From: an uncultured Gemmatimonadota bacterium
GTDB taxonomy: Bacteria > Gemmatimonadota > Gemmatimonadetes > Gemmatimonadales > Gemmatimonadaceae
Length of the DNA stretch: 64,000 bases
Direction: 5' to 3'
NCBI GenBank assembly: GCA_902826615.1
Contig: CADEFN010000005.1
Span: forward strand, 372,001-436,000
Position numbers and translations under genes: made by a program. Under the pieces are notes generated by a model. It did no database searches and was not told the DNA's origin. It saw only the letters and a list, made by a program, of their open reading frames with translations. Shown in pieces: positions 34,837-43,601 of this stretch; the first letter of the stretch is position 1; the number at the start of each line of letters is the position of its first letter.

Positions 34837-36395
34837 GTGATCGCCCCGCCACGCGGCTGGACACCCTGGCACCGCTGATCCTCGCGGTGCTGGCGGCGTC
34901 GTGTGTGGTGGCGGCCATCGAACCATGGCCGGTGGGAGTGTTCCAGGACGACGGCATTTACGCGGTGCTGGCCAAGTCGCTCGCCACGGGAGAAGGGTAC
35001 CGTTTTCTCCAGATGCCGGGGGCGCCTAACGCCACACACTATCCTCCGGGGTACCCGCTCCTGCTGGCCGCCCTGTGGAAGGTCTACCCGCAATTCCCGG
35101 CCAATGTGACGCTCTTCAAGTTTGCCAACGCAGCGTTGCTTGGTGTGGCCGCGGCACTCAGCTGGCGGCTGGCACGTCGCGGTGGTCTGGGCCCCGCAGG
35201 ATCGGCGGGCGGGGTGGCCTTGTTTACCGCCTGCAGCCCGGTGGTGTTGCTGAGTGTGATGGTGTTGTCGGAACCGATGTTCATGGCCTGTCTCGTGCCC
35301 GTGCTGCTGCTCGCCGAGCGAGTGGCGGCAGGTCGCGATGAAACGCGCTGGACACCGCTGGCCGCAGGAGTCGCCATCGGGGCGCTGGCCATGGTCCGCA
35401 CGTTAGGCGCGCTGGTGCTTCCGGCCCTGATTCTCCCGCTGCTCTGGCGTCGGCAATGGCGTCAGGCACTCATGGTGTGCATCGGGGGCGTCGCAGTGCT
35501 GTTCCCCTGGCAGCTCTGGGTGGGTGCACATGCCGCCGAGGTACCAGCTGTCTTCCTCGGCAAGTATGGCTCCTACACCGGGTGGCTCACCGATGCCGTC
35601 CGCGCCGAAGGACTCCCGTGGGTGTTGTCCGTCGTGCGCCACAACTCGGCAAAGTTGCTCTACGAAAGCTGGACCCATACCGGCACCATCCTCGGTGCGC
35701 TTCCGCTGCGAGTGGCCGCCACGGTGGCCATTCTCGCGCTCTTCTTCCCGGGGCTCTGGGTCGCCTTCCTGCGGCTGCGAGTGACGGCGTTGTTTGTCAT
35801 GGCGTATGTCAGCATCGTGCTCGCCTGGCCCTTTGCGCCGGCGCGATTCCTTTGGGGCGTTTGGCCGGTCATCGGAGTGGTCCTTGCACTCGGCGCGCAG
35901 TGGTGGTGGGTGCGCGCGTCGGCATTCCGCGCGCCGCGCCTCACGCAATCGCTGGTAGCGGCTTGCCTGGGTGCGTTGCTCTTTGGTTACGGCCGCTTCA
36001 ACCTGCAGTCGACGCAGGAGAAGTGGTGGACGCAGGTCCAGGGAAGTGTCGCCATGCGGGCCAAACCGATGGCCGAGTGGGTGAACGCCAACACCCGCCC
36101 TGACGCCGTGCTGGCGACGGATGATGATCTGCTGGTCTATCTGTACACCGGGCGCCGGACGGTGCCTAACGGTCGCTTCACGGCGCAGGAACACCTGGTC
36201 CCGCAGACCCCGGCCTTTGCAGTCACGAGTCTGCGCGATGTGTTGCGTACGTACGAGGTGGACTACGTGCTGGCCAACACCGAATACGCGACCTATGCCG
36301 TGCGCGGGCTCATCCAATCGGCCCCGCCTGAACTGCGCATTGTAACGGCGCTCAAGCGTGGGGCGGTCTTCGCACCGCTCTCGGGATCGCCGTGA
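34833..36395 (+). CDS. GT-C type (ArnT/PMT-like) glycosyltransferase, copy 1
   Basis: 520 aa, about ten TM segments. The first periplasmic loop after TM1 has PWPVGVFQDDGIY, the acidic pair expected of GT-C enzymes using polyprenyl-phosphate sugars, and later THYPPGYPLLLAALW. A soluble C-terminal region of ~100 residues starts near KPMAEWVNANTRPDAVLATDDDLL. It is a clear paralogue of the gene at 37834. Fused to pilR by 4-nt overlap; pilin or a cell-surface protein is a likely acceptor, by context only. Confidence 0.75.
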   Translation: MSDRPATRLDTLAPLILAVLAASCVVAAIEPWPVGVFQDDGIYAVLAKSLATGEGYRFLQMPGAPNATHYPPGYPLLLAALWKVYPQFPANVTLFKFANAALLGVAAALSWRLARRGGLGPAGSAGGVALFTACSPVVLLSVMVLSEPMFMACLVPVLLLAERVAAGRDETRWTPLAAGVAIGALAMVRTLGALVLPALILPLLWRRQWRQALMVCIGGVAVLFPWQLWVGAHAAEVPAVFLGKYGSYTGWLTDAVRAEGLPWVLSVVRHNSAKLLYESWTHTGTILGALPLRVAATVAILALFFPGLWVAFLRLRVTALFVMAYVSIVLAWPFAPARFLWGVWPVIGVVLALGAQWWWVRASAFRAPRLTQSLVAACLGALLFGYGRFNLQSTQEKWWTQVQGSVAMRAKPMAEWVNANTRPDAVLATDDDLLVYLYTGRRTVPNGRFTAQEHLVPQTPAFAVTSLRDVLRTYEVDYVLANTEYATYAVRGLIQSAPPELRIVTALKRGAVFAPLSGSP

Positions 36396-37837
36396 CCGCC
36401 TTGCCGTCGTCGCCGGTGCCGGTGTGGCTCCCTCTCGCCCTGGTGGCGCTGGGGATCGTGGCGTATGCCAACGCGTTAGGCAACGGCTTTGTCCTCGACG
36501 ACCGTGGCATCATTCTCCAGCACCCCCTCGTGCAGCACCCAGGCACCGTGTGGCGGGCCTTTGCGTCGCCGTACTGGCCGGAGAGTGTGGGAGGCGGGCA
36601 GTATCGTCCCCTCGGACTCCTCTCGTTTGCCCTCGACTGGCGTCTCGCCGCTAACTCACCGGCCTGGTTTCATGGTGTGAATGTGTTGTGGCATGGCGGT
36701 GTGGTCGCACTCGTCTTTGCCGTCGCACGCAAGCTGCTCCCACTCGCGGGCGCAATCGTCGCGGCTGGATTGTTTGCGGTGCACCCGGTGCATGTCGAAG
36801 CCGTCGCCAATGTGGTCGGTCGGCTCGAACTCATGGCTGCTGCCGGTGTGTTGGCCACCTTGCTGCTTCATGCACGTGGATCCTGGTGGGCGCCGGTCAC
36901 TCTCGCCGCCGCGCTGCTCAGCAAGGAACACGCGGTGATGACACCATTCCTGCTGGCACTCTTCGACCTGACCCGTTCTCCACTGCAGGCGCCGGCCGCT
37001 CGCCGACGCAAGCTTTACGGGGCATATGCGGCAACTGTGGCCCTTTGGGCTGTTGTGATGCTTCTCGCCTTGAGGGGAACCAGTCTCTCCACCACATCGG
37101 CGGTGTACGCCGACAGCGGCCTCGTCACACGGTTGCTGACGGTGCTGAGTGTCGTGCCGCACTACGCTCGGCTCCTCGTTGCGCCCTGGCGTCTCTCGGC
37201 GGATTACGAACCCGATGTCTTGCAGCCCGTAGCGGGTGTCACCGCGAGTGTTCTGCTGGGCATTGTGATCGTGCTGGCGACCCTGATCATCACGGTGCGT
37301 ACCTGGCGCAGGGAGCCGGTGCTCGCTGCCTGCATTGCCCTGGTACCGCTGACCCTGGCTCCAGTCTCGAATGTGGCGATGGTCACGGGAGTGGCACTCG
37401 CTGAACGCACCTTGTATCTTCCGAGTGTTGGAGTAGTGCTGATCGTCGGCTGGTTGATGAGCCGTCCCGTGGTGCCCCTTCGGACCGCCGCGATTGCCGC
37501 GACACTGCTGGGTGCTGTCTTCTCGGTCCGCACGTGGACGCGCACACCGGTCTGGCGCGATGCACGTGCCTTCGCGATCACCCTGGTCGAAGAACACCCC
37601 GAGTCGTACCGCGGGCATTGGGTTGCCGGGCGAGTGCTGGGCAGTAGTGGGGATACCCAGGCGGCGGCACGTGAACTCGGAATCGCCAGACGCATCTACG
37701 GCCGCGATGTGCAACTGCTGCGAGAGTCGGCGAACGTGATTGCAACACTTGGCGACACGTCGCACGCGATCGCGCTGCGTGACTCGGCGGCACAAATTGA
37801 ACGCCAGCGCGACATGAGCGTCGGGCTCACACCATGA
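36392..37837 (+). CDS. TMTC-like (DUF1736-type) protein O-mannosyltransferase-like membrane protein
   Basis: 481 aa, ten or so TM segments. N-terminal pattern NGFVLDDRGIILQHP (acidic pair in first loop), YRPLGLLSFALDW, and HPVHVEAVANVVGRLELMA match TMTC/POMT-type GT-C transferases. SKEHAVMTPFLLALFDL also fits. A short TPR-like C-terminus follows (ESYRGHWVAGRVLGSSGDTQAAARELGIA), much shorter than eukaryotic TMTCs. Sits between two paralogous glycosyltransferase genes in the same overlap-coupled operon. Confidence 0.8.
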   Translation: MTALPSSPVPVWLPLALVALGIVAYANALGNGFVLDDRGIILQHPLVQHPGTVWRAFASPYWPESVGGGQYRPLGLLSFALDWRLAANSPAWFHGVNVLWHGGVVALVFAVARKLLPLAGAIVAAGLFAVHPVHVEAVANVVGRLELMAAAGVLATLLLHARGSWWAPVTLAAALLSKEHAVMTPFLLALFDLTRSPLQAPAARRRKLYGAYAATVALWAVVMLLALRGTSLSTTSAVYADSGLVTRLLTVLSVVPHYARLLVAPWRLSADYEPDVLQPVAGVTASVLLGIVIVLATLIITVRTWRREPVLAACIALVPLTLAPVSNVAMVTGVALAERTLYLPSVGVVLIVGWLMSRPVVPLRTAAIAATLLGAVFSVRTWTRTPVWRDARAFAITLVEEHPESYRGHWVAGRVLGSSGDTQAAARELGIARRIYGRDVQLLRESANVIATLGDTSHAIALRDSAAQIERQRDMSVGLTP

Positions 37838-39420
37838 CCGCCGTGTCGCATCCCGAACCCGCCACACTGCGTGTGCCGAAGACCGCCCTGATTTCCGAGC
37901 GGCTGGCCGTCGCGCTGCTTGCCGTCTTTGTCTGCACGGTGGCGCTGCTCACCGTGACGCCATGGCCAGTGGGCGCATTTCAGGACGATGCCACCTACAC
38001 CGTGCTGGCCAAGTCACTCGCCGAGGGTCATGGCTTCCGGATGCTCAACCTCCCCGGCGAGCCTAACGCGACGCACTTCCCGCCGGGATATCCCCTGGTG
38101 CTGGCGGCGCTCTGGAAACTCTCGCCCCGTTTTCCGGACAACATCGTTCTTTTCAAGTTTGCCAACGCGTTCTTTTTGGCCGCTGCAGCCGTTGGGGCCT
38201 ACTGGTTCACGAGGCGGCGATTTGGCGCGGGGCAGGGGACGGCGACCGCACTCGCCTTGGTCGGCACCCTGTCCATTGTGGTGATCCTGATTACCGGGGT
38301 CATCATGTCCGAGCCCCTTTTCATGGCGGTGCTTTTTCCGGCGCTGCTCTGGTCGGAGCGGGCGGTCGAAAGCGGCAAGTGGCGCGATGCGGCCCTGGCT
38401 GGCGCCCTGCTGGGGGTCCTCACCCTGGTGCGCACGATCGGCGTCTTTGCCATCCCCGCGGTTGGGCTCGTGCTACTCCTCAGGCGCCAGTGGCTCAGCA
38501 TCGTGGCCCTGGGCGTGGGATCGGCGCTTTTTGTGGGTCCCTGGCAACTCTGGGTGGGGGCCCACCAGCACGAGATTGCCCCGGTTATGGTCGGGAAGTT
38601 CGGCTCCTATGGCCAGTGGCTGGTGGACGGCTACCGGGCTGGCGGCGTGGACTTTGCCTTGGGGGTCATTCAGAAGAACGCCGCCGAGCTCTACGGTATG
38701 CTGAGTTACGGCTTTATGCCCGTTGAGACGGCGTGGCCCCGCGTGATTGTGATGGCAGCGATGGTGGGCTTCGGCCTTCTGGGGACAAAACGATTCTATC
38801 GCAGTGCTCCTGCCTCATTGGTTTTTCTGGGACTTTATACATTGGTGGTCATGTTGTGGCCCTTTGAACCTTCCCGATTCCTCCTCGCAGTGTGGCCAAT
38901 GTGGCCGCTCCTGCTGGGATGCGGCGTGTTGGCCGCCTGGGAGGCTACGGCGGGTCCGCAGTTTCGGCTGGTGGGCAGACCCGTTGTCGCCATGCTCGCG
39001 CTCGCAGTCGCGGGAGGGTGGGGCTACTACAACAGCGTCGGTTACACGCGCAAATGGTGGGTCACCGCTCAGCGCGATGCCGGCGAGCGGGCCAAGCCGA
39101 TCGTGGAGTGGGCGGCACGTTACACCGCTCCAACCGATGTGCTTTCCACCGAAGATGACCTGATCGTTTATCTGTACGCAGGTCGCAAGGCAGTACCCAC
39201 GTCGACATTCACCGCGTTGCAGCGGCTCACGCCGCTCACCGATGCGCAGGACGTGCAAGTGGTCCGCGAGATCTTCGCGGCGTACAACCCGAGCTGGTTC
39301 ATCGTCGGGTCGCAACAGGGGGATCGCACGGCGCGCGCCCTGATGGCCGATTCCACCGAGGGAATGCGTTACGTCGGCCGCACCCCCCATGTCCAGATCT
39401 TTCAAAGAACACTTCCATGA
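37834..39420 (+). CDS. GT-C type (ArnT/PMT-like) glycosyltransferase, copy 2
   Basis: 528 aa, paralogue of the gene at 34833: shared blocks include PWPVGAFQDDATYTVLAKSL, EPNATHFPPGYPLVLAALWK and the C-terminal EDDLIVYLYAGRKAVPT. Two copies flanking a TMTC-like gene imply local duplication and divergence, perhaps for successive sugar additions. An octamer GCCTAACG falls at the same Pro-Asn position in both copies. Overlap-coupled on both sides. Confidence 0.75.
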   Translation: MTAVSHPEPATLRVPKTALISERLAVALLAVFVCTVALLTVTPWPVGAFQDDATYTVLAKSLAEGHGFRMLNLPGEPNATHFPPGYPLVLAALWKLSPRFPDNIVLFKFANAFFLAAAAVGAYWFTRRRFGAGQGTATALALVGTLSIVVILITGVIMSEPLFMAVLFPALLWSERAVESGKWRDAALAGALLGVLTLVRTIGVFAIPAVGLVLLLRRQWLSIVALGVGSALFVGPWQLWVGAHQHEIAPVMVGKFGSYGQWLVDGYRAGGVDFALGVIQKNAAELYGMLSYGFMPVETAWPRVIVMAAMVGFGLLGTKRFYRSAPASLVFLGLYTLVVMLWPFEPSRFLLAVWPMWPLLLGCGVLAAWEATAGPQFRLVGRPVVAMLALAVAGGWGYYNSVGYTRKWWVTAQRDAGERAKPIVEWAARYTAPTDVLSTEDDLIVYLYAGRKAVPTSTFTALQRLTPLTDAQDVQVVREIFAAYNPSWFIVGSQQGDRTARALMADSTEGMRYVGRTPHVQIFQRTLP

Positions 39421-40202
39421 CTATCCCGACCGCTCCGACCTTTGGCAGCCCCGAGACCGCCACGCCGCGCATGCGAGGGCGTACGCCGCTCGCTCCCGAG
39501 GATTTGGTACTCTCGGTGCTGATTCCGGTCTATAACGAGCGCAACACCATCCGCTTGATTCTCGATCAGGTGCACTCGGTGCCGGTTCGCAAGCAGGTGA
39601 TCTGTGTGAACGATTGCTCCACCGATGGCACCACCGACATCCTGAACCAGCTGAAGGACGAGGGGATGATCGATGTGCTGATTCATCAGCCGGTGAATCG
39701 CGGGAAGGGCTTTGCGATTCGAACGGCGCTGAATGCGAGCACCGGGAACGTGGTCATCGTCCAGGACGCCGACCTCGAGTACGATCCAGCCGACTGGCCG
39801 CAGCTGCTCGAGCCGATCATCGAAGGAAAGGCCGATGCCGTTTTCGGGTCGCGATTCCTGAGTGGGCCGCACCGCGTGCTGTACTACTGGCACTCAGTGG
39901 GCAACATGCTGCTCACCCTCACGAGCAACATGTTCACGAATCTGAACCTCACCGACATGGAGACCTGCTACAAGGCCATCCGCGGTGAGGTCGCACGTTC
40001 ACTGGTGCTGACGTCGGACCGATTCGGGTTCGAGCCCGAAGTCACGGCCCGGCTCTCCGCAGCCCGCGTGCGCATCTATGAGGTGCCGATCAGCTATTCG
40101 GGTCGCACCTACGCTGAAGGGAAGAAGATCAATTGGAAGGATGGCGTGGCCGCCTTCTGGCACATCGTGCGCTTCAATCTCTTTCCGCCTAAGGGGAAGT
40201 AG
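39417..40202 (+). CDS. GT2 polyprenyl-phosphate sugar synthase-like glycosyltransferase
   Basis: 261 aa without TM segments. Typical GT2: LSVLIPVYNERNTIRLIL, CVNDCSTDGTTDI, RGKGFAIRTALNA, and VVIVQDADLEYDP (DXD). SGPHRVLYYWHSVGNMLLT and TDMETCYKAIRGEV match dolichol/undecaprenyl-phosphate hexose synthases (DPM1-like). It would charge the polyprenyl phosphate with a sugar for the GT-C enzymes encoded upstream. Last gene of the pilS operon before pilA. Confidence 0.82.
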   Translation: MTIPTAPTFGSPETATPRMRGRTPLAPEDLVLSVLIPVYNERNTIRLILDQVHSVPVRKQVICVNDCSTDGTTDILNQLKDEGMIDVLIHQPVNRGKGFAIRTALNASTGNVVIVQDADLEYDPADWPQLLEPIIEGKADAVFGSRFLSGPHRVLYYWHSVGNMLLTLTSNMFTNLNLTDMETCYKAIRGEVARSLVLTSDRFGFEPEVTARLSAARVRIYEVPISYSGRTYAEGKKINWKDGVAAFWHIVRFNLFPPKGK

Positions 40203-40282
40203 CGGTCGGGCAGGCGCAGCATGTAGTTGAGCGCACGGCAGAGAAGTCCAACCGATGTGCAGTTCACCTGCCATCTGTACTC

Positions 40283-40329
40283 TGCCGTCTGGCGTTAGCC
40301 GTCTGCCGTCTGGCACCTGCCGTCGGCAG
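40283..40329 (+). repeat. Short tandem-like direct repeats upstream of pilA
   Basis: TGCCGTCTGGC occurs at 40283-40293 and 40304-40314, and a variant TGCCGTCGGCA at 40319-40329. Roughly 21- and 15-nt phasing could mean a multimeric regulator binds one face of DNA, or the repeats may be slippage remnants. Confidence 0.45.
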
Positions 40330-40604
40330 TTCCCCCCTTGTGAGCCTGCGCACATCGCGGCTCCCCCTCGTTAAAACCGCGTTACCTGCTCCGGCAAACA
40401 GGCGTCATATGGTCGCCTGATTGCGGGAACGACACGTTCGTGCAGCGGGTGAGTCAGTCGGTGGAAGGGAAGCGGCGATGGGTTGGGCGTGTGGCAGACT
40501 GCAAGACAGCGCGCAAAAGCAGAATGCAGCACGCGGTCTGTTCGCAGTCCAACGAAACGTCCAAGTTGTTGTCGCACAACGAGTTCGCTACATCGCTCGG
40601 CTTC

Positions 40605-40620
40605 TGGTCCACCACTTGCC
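40605..40620 (+). promoter_or_regulatory. Candidate sigma-54 promoter for pilA
   Basis: TGGTCC-ACCAC-TTGCC: the GG and GC dinucleotides are separated by exactly 10 nt as required for -24/-12 elements (consensus TGGCAC-N5-TTGC). It lies 71 nt upstream of the pilA start and would give a ~60-nt leader. The neighbouring operon encodes PilR. Two mismatches in the -24 box keep confidence moderate. Confidence 0.5.
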
Positions 40621-40690
40621 TTACCTCATTCTCGAAGACGGACCGCAACTCAGCACCACAACCTCTCTCAACGGGCACCGGAGAAACACC

Positions 40691-41101
40691 ATGCGTAACA
40701 CCACTCGGAAGGGCTTCACCCTGATCGAACTCCTCATCGTTGTCGTTATCATCGGCATCCTGGCCGCGATCGCGATCCCGAAGTTCGCCAACACGAAGGA
40801 AAAGGCGTACCTCGCTTCGATGAAGTCTGACCTCCGCAACATGGCGACGACGCAGGAGTCGTACTTCGCCGACAACCAGGTCTACACCGCTGGTTCCGCT
40901 CAGAACCTCTCCGGTGGTACCACCTCGCTCAGCGGCTTCGTGCCCTCGGCTGGTGTGACGGTTGCTGCGGCTGCGACGGGCGGCACGGGCTGGAGCTCGA
41001 CCGCGACGCACTCGGCCACCACCAAGACCTGCGCCATCTTCGTCGGCGTCGCTGCGGTTCCGCCTGCGACGGTCGAAGCCGAGCCGAAGTGCACGCCGTA
41101 A
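40691..41101 (+). CDS. pilA: Major type IV pilin PilA
   Basis: 136 aa type IVa prepilin with a short leader (MRNTTRKG) cleaved before Phe9, and Glu at mature position 5 in FTLIELLIVVVIIGILAAIAIP. The C-terminal part is Ser/Thr-rich: 19 of 49 residues between 66 and 114. Two cysteines (114, 134) can close the D-region loop. The Ser/Thr density offers O-glycosylation sites, in line with the adjacent glycosyltransferase operon. GGAG lies 10 nt before the ATG. A strong hairpin follows. Confidence 0.93.
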   Translation: MRNTTRKGFTLIELLIVVVIIGILAAIAIPKFANTKEKAYLASMKSDLRNMATTQESYFADNQVYTAGSAQNLSGGTTSLSGFVPSAGVTVAAAATGGTGWSSTATHSATTKTCAIFVGVAAVPPATVEAEPKCTP

Positions 41102-41125
41102 TCGGCTGACGCTCAAGCTTGGTGC

Positions 41126-41163
41126 CCAGGGGGCGGTGGTCCACACGGACCGCCGCCCTCTGG
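41126..41163 (+). terminator. Hairpin after pilA
   Basis: A 17-bp stem with two G-U pairs (CCAGGGGGCGGTGGTCC / GGACCGCCGCCCTCTGG) and an ACAC loop, 24 nt after the pilA stop. No U-tract follows, so it may stabilise a monocistronic pilA mRNA more than terminate fully. Confidence 0.6.
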
Positions 41164-41251
41164 CGCATTCCGGCACTTGTTTGCAACAGAATGGTAGGAT
41201 CGGCAAGGAAACGATGATACACGCGCAGCCACGCGGACCTAACGTGGCTCC

Positions 41252-41599
41252 ATGCGAAGTGACCATCCCCGCCGACGCCACGGCCTGACCCTCGTCGAAG
41301 TTCTCGTCGCCCTCCTCCTCTTTGCTTCGGCGGCGCTTACCACCGCCGCAGTGCATGGCGCCACAGCGCGCCTCTCCAGTGAAGCGGTCATACGACGCCG
41401 ACTGGCCGACAACGCCGCCAGCACCCTCGACTCGCTCCGCAGCATCCCATGCTCGGCGGTCGCCTCGGCCACGGCCACCACACCACAGGGCACCCTGCGC
41501 TGGGTCGTGTCGGCCGCCGCGCGAACACTCGCGCTCGACCTCGTCGTCACACCAGCGCGTGGCGCGCCATGGTCTGCATCAACGGTCATCCCATGCTGA
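41252..41599 (+). CDS. Minor prepilin, PilV-like
   Basis: 115 aa. A short basic leader ends in G and the mature N-terminus is LTLVEVLVALLLFASAA with Glu5, so it is a prepilin-peptidase substrate. The rest is short (mature part ~100 aa) with two cysteines (near residues 67 and 115) that could form a disulfide. First of three minor-pilin genes between pilA and pilM; overlaps the next gene by 7 nt. Confidence 0.8.
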   Translation: MRSDHPRRRHGLTLVEVLVALLLFASAALTTAAVHGATARLSSEAVIRRRLADNAASTLDSLRSIPCSAVASATATTPQGTLRWVVSAAARTLALDLVVTPARGAPWSASTVIPC

Positions 41600-42486
41600 G
41601 ACCACGCCCACCCCGAACGGGCGCGACCCTCATCGAACTGGTCGTGGCGCTTACGGTCTTTGGCTTCATCGCGACAACCTGCCTGGCGTCGCTCAGCACC
41701 GCCGCCCGATCCTACGAACGCGCCACCCTCACTACCGATCAGCGCACTCAGCTCGCCGCCGCCACCCAAGTGAGCAACGCGCTGCTCGCCGGAGTATCCC
41801 CGTCGGATGGCGACATCATCACCGCCACCGACACCGCTGTGCGCTATTGGGGCACGATCGCGAGTGGTGTCGCGTGCCGAACTGCCGGGGCAGACGTGTG
41901 GATCCCTCACGGCGCACTCGCGACCCAAACCACCCTTGGTGCGGCCGCCTCAACGCCGCAACCCGGCGACATGGCTGTGGTCTGGGACGAAGGACCCTCT
42001 CCACTCCCCTCCGACGACAACTGGACACGTCATCGGGTGCTCGCCGCGTCAACGTCAGCCGGAGGGTGCGTCGGGGGACCACTGGCACACCCCGTCCGCG
42101 ACGCCAGCGCACCAGCATGGCGCCTCAACCTCGCGCCACCCATCGACACCCTGCGGACCGGCGCGCCCCTCCACCTCCTCCGCGCGCAACGGCTTGCCCT
42201 CTACAATTCCGCGGGGGAATGGTCGTTAGGCTACAGCGAAACAACACCCGCCGGCCCCTGGAGCGTCATCCAGCCAGCCGCGGGACCACTCGGCACTCCA
42301 ACCGCGCCTGGCCAGGGATTGGCCATGGTCTGGGTGGATTCCACAGGGCTCCCGGGCACCACGCAACCGGCCGCACTTCAGGTGACACTCCGCGCGCCAA
42401 CCCGCGTCGCCCTCCGCACACCCACAGGACCGCGCGCACCTACCGATTCGGCGCTGCGTTTCCTCGCACTGCACAATCGCCAATGA
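41593..42486 (+). CDS. Minor prepilin, PilW-like
   Basis: 297 aa from ATG 41593. Leader PRPPRTG then ATLIELVVALTVFGFIA (Glu5), a prepilin N-terminus; the longer frame upstream is antipilin-like noise. The body is a Gly/Pro/Ser-rich globular domain with two Cys pairs at most. PilW-class minor pilins prime pilus assembly. ATGA-coupled to the next gene. Confidence 0.8.
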   Translation: MLRPRPPRTGATLIELVVALTVFGFIATTCLASLSTAARSYERATLTTDQRTQLAAATQVSNALLAGVSPSDGDIITATDTAVRYWGTIASGVACRTAGADVWIPHGALATQTTLGAAASTPQPGDMAVVWDEGPSPLPSDDNWTRHRVLAASTSAGGCVGGPLAHPVRDASAPAWRLNLAPPIDTLRTGAPLHLLRAQRLALYNSAGEWSLGYSETTPAGPWSVIQPAAGPLGTPTAPGQGLAMVWVDSTGLPGTTQPAALQVTLRAPTRVALRTPTGPRAPTDSALRFLALHNRQ

Positions 42487-43601
42487 CGCGCCTGCGACGC
42501 CGGCGTGGTCTCGCCCTGCTCTGGACCCTCGCCACACTCATCCTGCTCAGCATCCTTGCCACCGGCGCCTTTCACATGGCGCTCGGTGATGCCCGACGCG
42601 CCAACGACGCGCAGCGGGCCACGGCGGTTGAGCAGGCCGCCAATGCTGCCGTCTATCAGCTCGCCGCCCTGTGGCCCGGAACCGACCTCGATTCCGTCCC
42701 CATCGGTGACACCCTGCCCGTGGCCATTCGTACACGTGGCACAGTTACCACGGTTACACGTGCCCTCCGTTCGAGCACCACTACCTGGTGGGTCACCGGC
42801 ACCGCCTTCAGCCCCGACTCCACGTCACACGAGAGCACCCTGCGTCGCGTGGCCCTGGCGGCGCGCGTAGTGCCCCCAACGCTGCCAACCGATGCCGTCC
42901 TCACTGCGCGCGATTCGGTGGAGGTCATCGGGAGCGGCGAGGTCGCAGGCCGAGACACAGTAGCTGGCGCACTTGGTGCTGGATGTACTCCTGGCGCCAC
43001 GACCGCGGGTATTGCGACCCCTGACAGCACACACCTCGTGTTCGGCAGCGTCACCGGGGCACCTCCCGTCTGGCAGCATCCCTCCGTGGCGTCCCCTGCA
43101 CTCTATTTGACCTTTGGTGCAGAATCGTGGGCCGATCTCACCATGCGCGCACAGATCGTTCTGCCCGGCGGGACGACGCTCACGCCAGCGCCGAGTGTGA
43201 GCGCGGGCGTGTGCAACCGTGGAACCCCGGGCAACTGGGGAGACCCGTTAGGCGGCGGCCCCTGCGCACGCTGGGCCCCCCTCATCTGGGTGCGAGGTGA
43301 TGTGACGCTCAACGGCGGAGCGGCGCAGGGCCTTCTGCTCGTGGACGGCACCGTAACCATTGCCGGTGGCGCCGAGTTTCACGGCGTGATCGCGGCCAGG
43401 AATGATCTGCGGTCGGGTGCCGGAGGTGGGGTGGTCCTTGGTGCGGTGCTGGTCGCCGATTCGGCGGCCTACACAGGGAACCACTCACTCATCGGGCCGG
43501 GGCTGCGTCTGCAGCGCGCGTCGTGCCTGGTGTCGGCGGTCCTTCGTCGTCACGCCCCACTGCGCCCCGTACGGCTGCGTCCCTGGGCGGTCATGCCCTG
43601 A
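42483..43601 (+). CDS. PilX-like pilus assembly protein with beta-helix-like C-terminus
   Basis: 372 aa. N-terminus RRRGLALLWTLATLILLSILATGAF lacks the usual Glu5, as in PilX/GspK-type proteins. Residues ~260-350 show short strand repeats (LIWVRGDVTLNGGAAQGLLLVDGTV, TIAGGAEFHGVIAARNDL, GGGVVLGAVLVAD), like the polymer-forming/bactofilin-type beta-helix added to some PilX proteins. Probably a pilus-tip or priming component. Last of the minor-pilin cluster; pilM follows after 203 bp. Confidence 0.72.
   Translation: MTRLRRRRGLALLWTLATLILLSILATGAFHMALGDARRANDAQRATAVEQAANAAVYQLAALWPGTDLDSVPIGDTLPVAIRTRGTVTTVTRALRSSTTTWWVTGTAFSPDSTSHESTLRRVALAARVVPPTLPTDAVLTARDSVEVIGSGEVAGRDTVAGALGAGCTPGATTAGIATPDSTHLVFGSVTGAPPVWQHPSVASPALYLTFGAESWADLTMRAQIVLPGGTTLTPAPSVSAGVCNRGTPGNWGDPLGGGPCARWAPLIWVRGDVTLNGGAAQGLLLVDGTVTIAGGAEFHGVIAARNDLRSGAGGGVVLGAVLVADSAAYTGNHSLIGPGLRLQRASCLVSAVLRRHAPLRPVRLRPWAVMP

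Larger units (their letters stand above)
40203..40690 (+). other. 488-bp intergenic region upstream of pilA
   Basis: No gene is supported here, although one frame stays open into pilA. It contains three copies of a TGCCGTCTGGC-type direct repeat (40283-40293, 40304-40314, degenerate at 40319-40329) and, nearer pilA, a candidate sigma-54 promoter. No terminator hairpin with U-tract is evident after the glycosyltransferase operon, so some read-through into pilA may occur. Confidence 0.6.

Noticed and set aside
36656-37867. Minus-strand ORF of 403 codons opposite the TMTC-like gene
   Set aside because: The sequence is Arg/His/Gln-rich with no fold signature, while the plus-strand frame has well-defined TM segments and family motifs.
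40421-40690. Upstream in-frame extension of pilA
   Set aside because: Prepilin leaders are short and basic, and MRNTTRKG at 40691 fits, while the extension has no family match and spans the candidate promoter.
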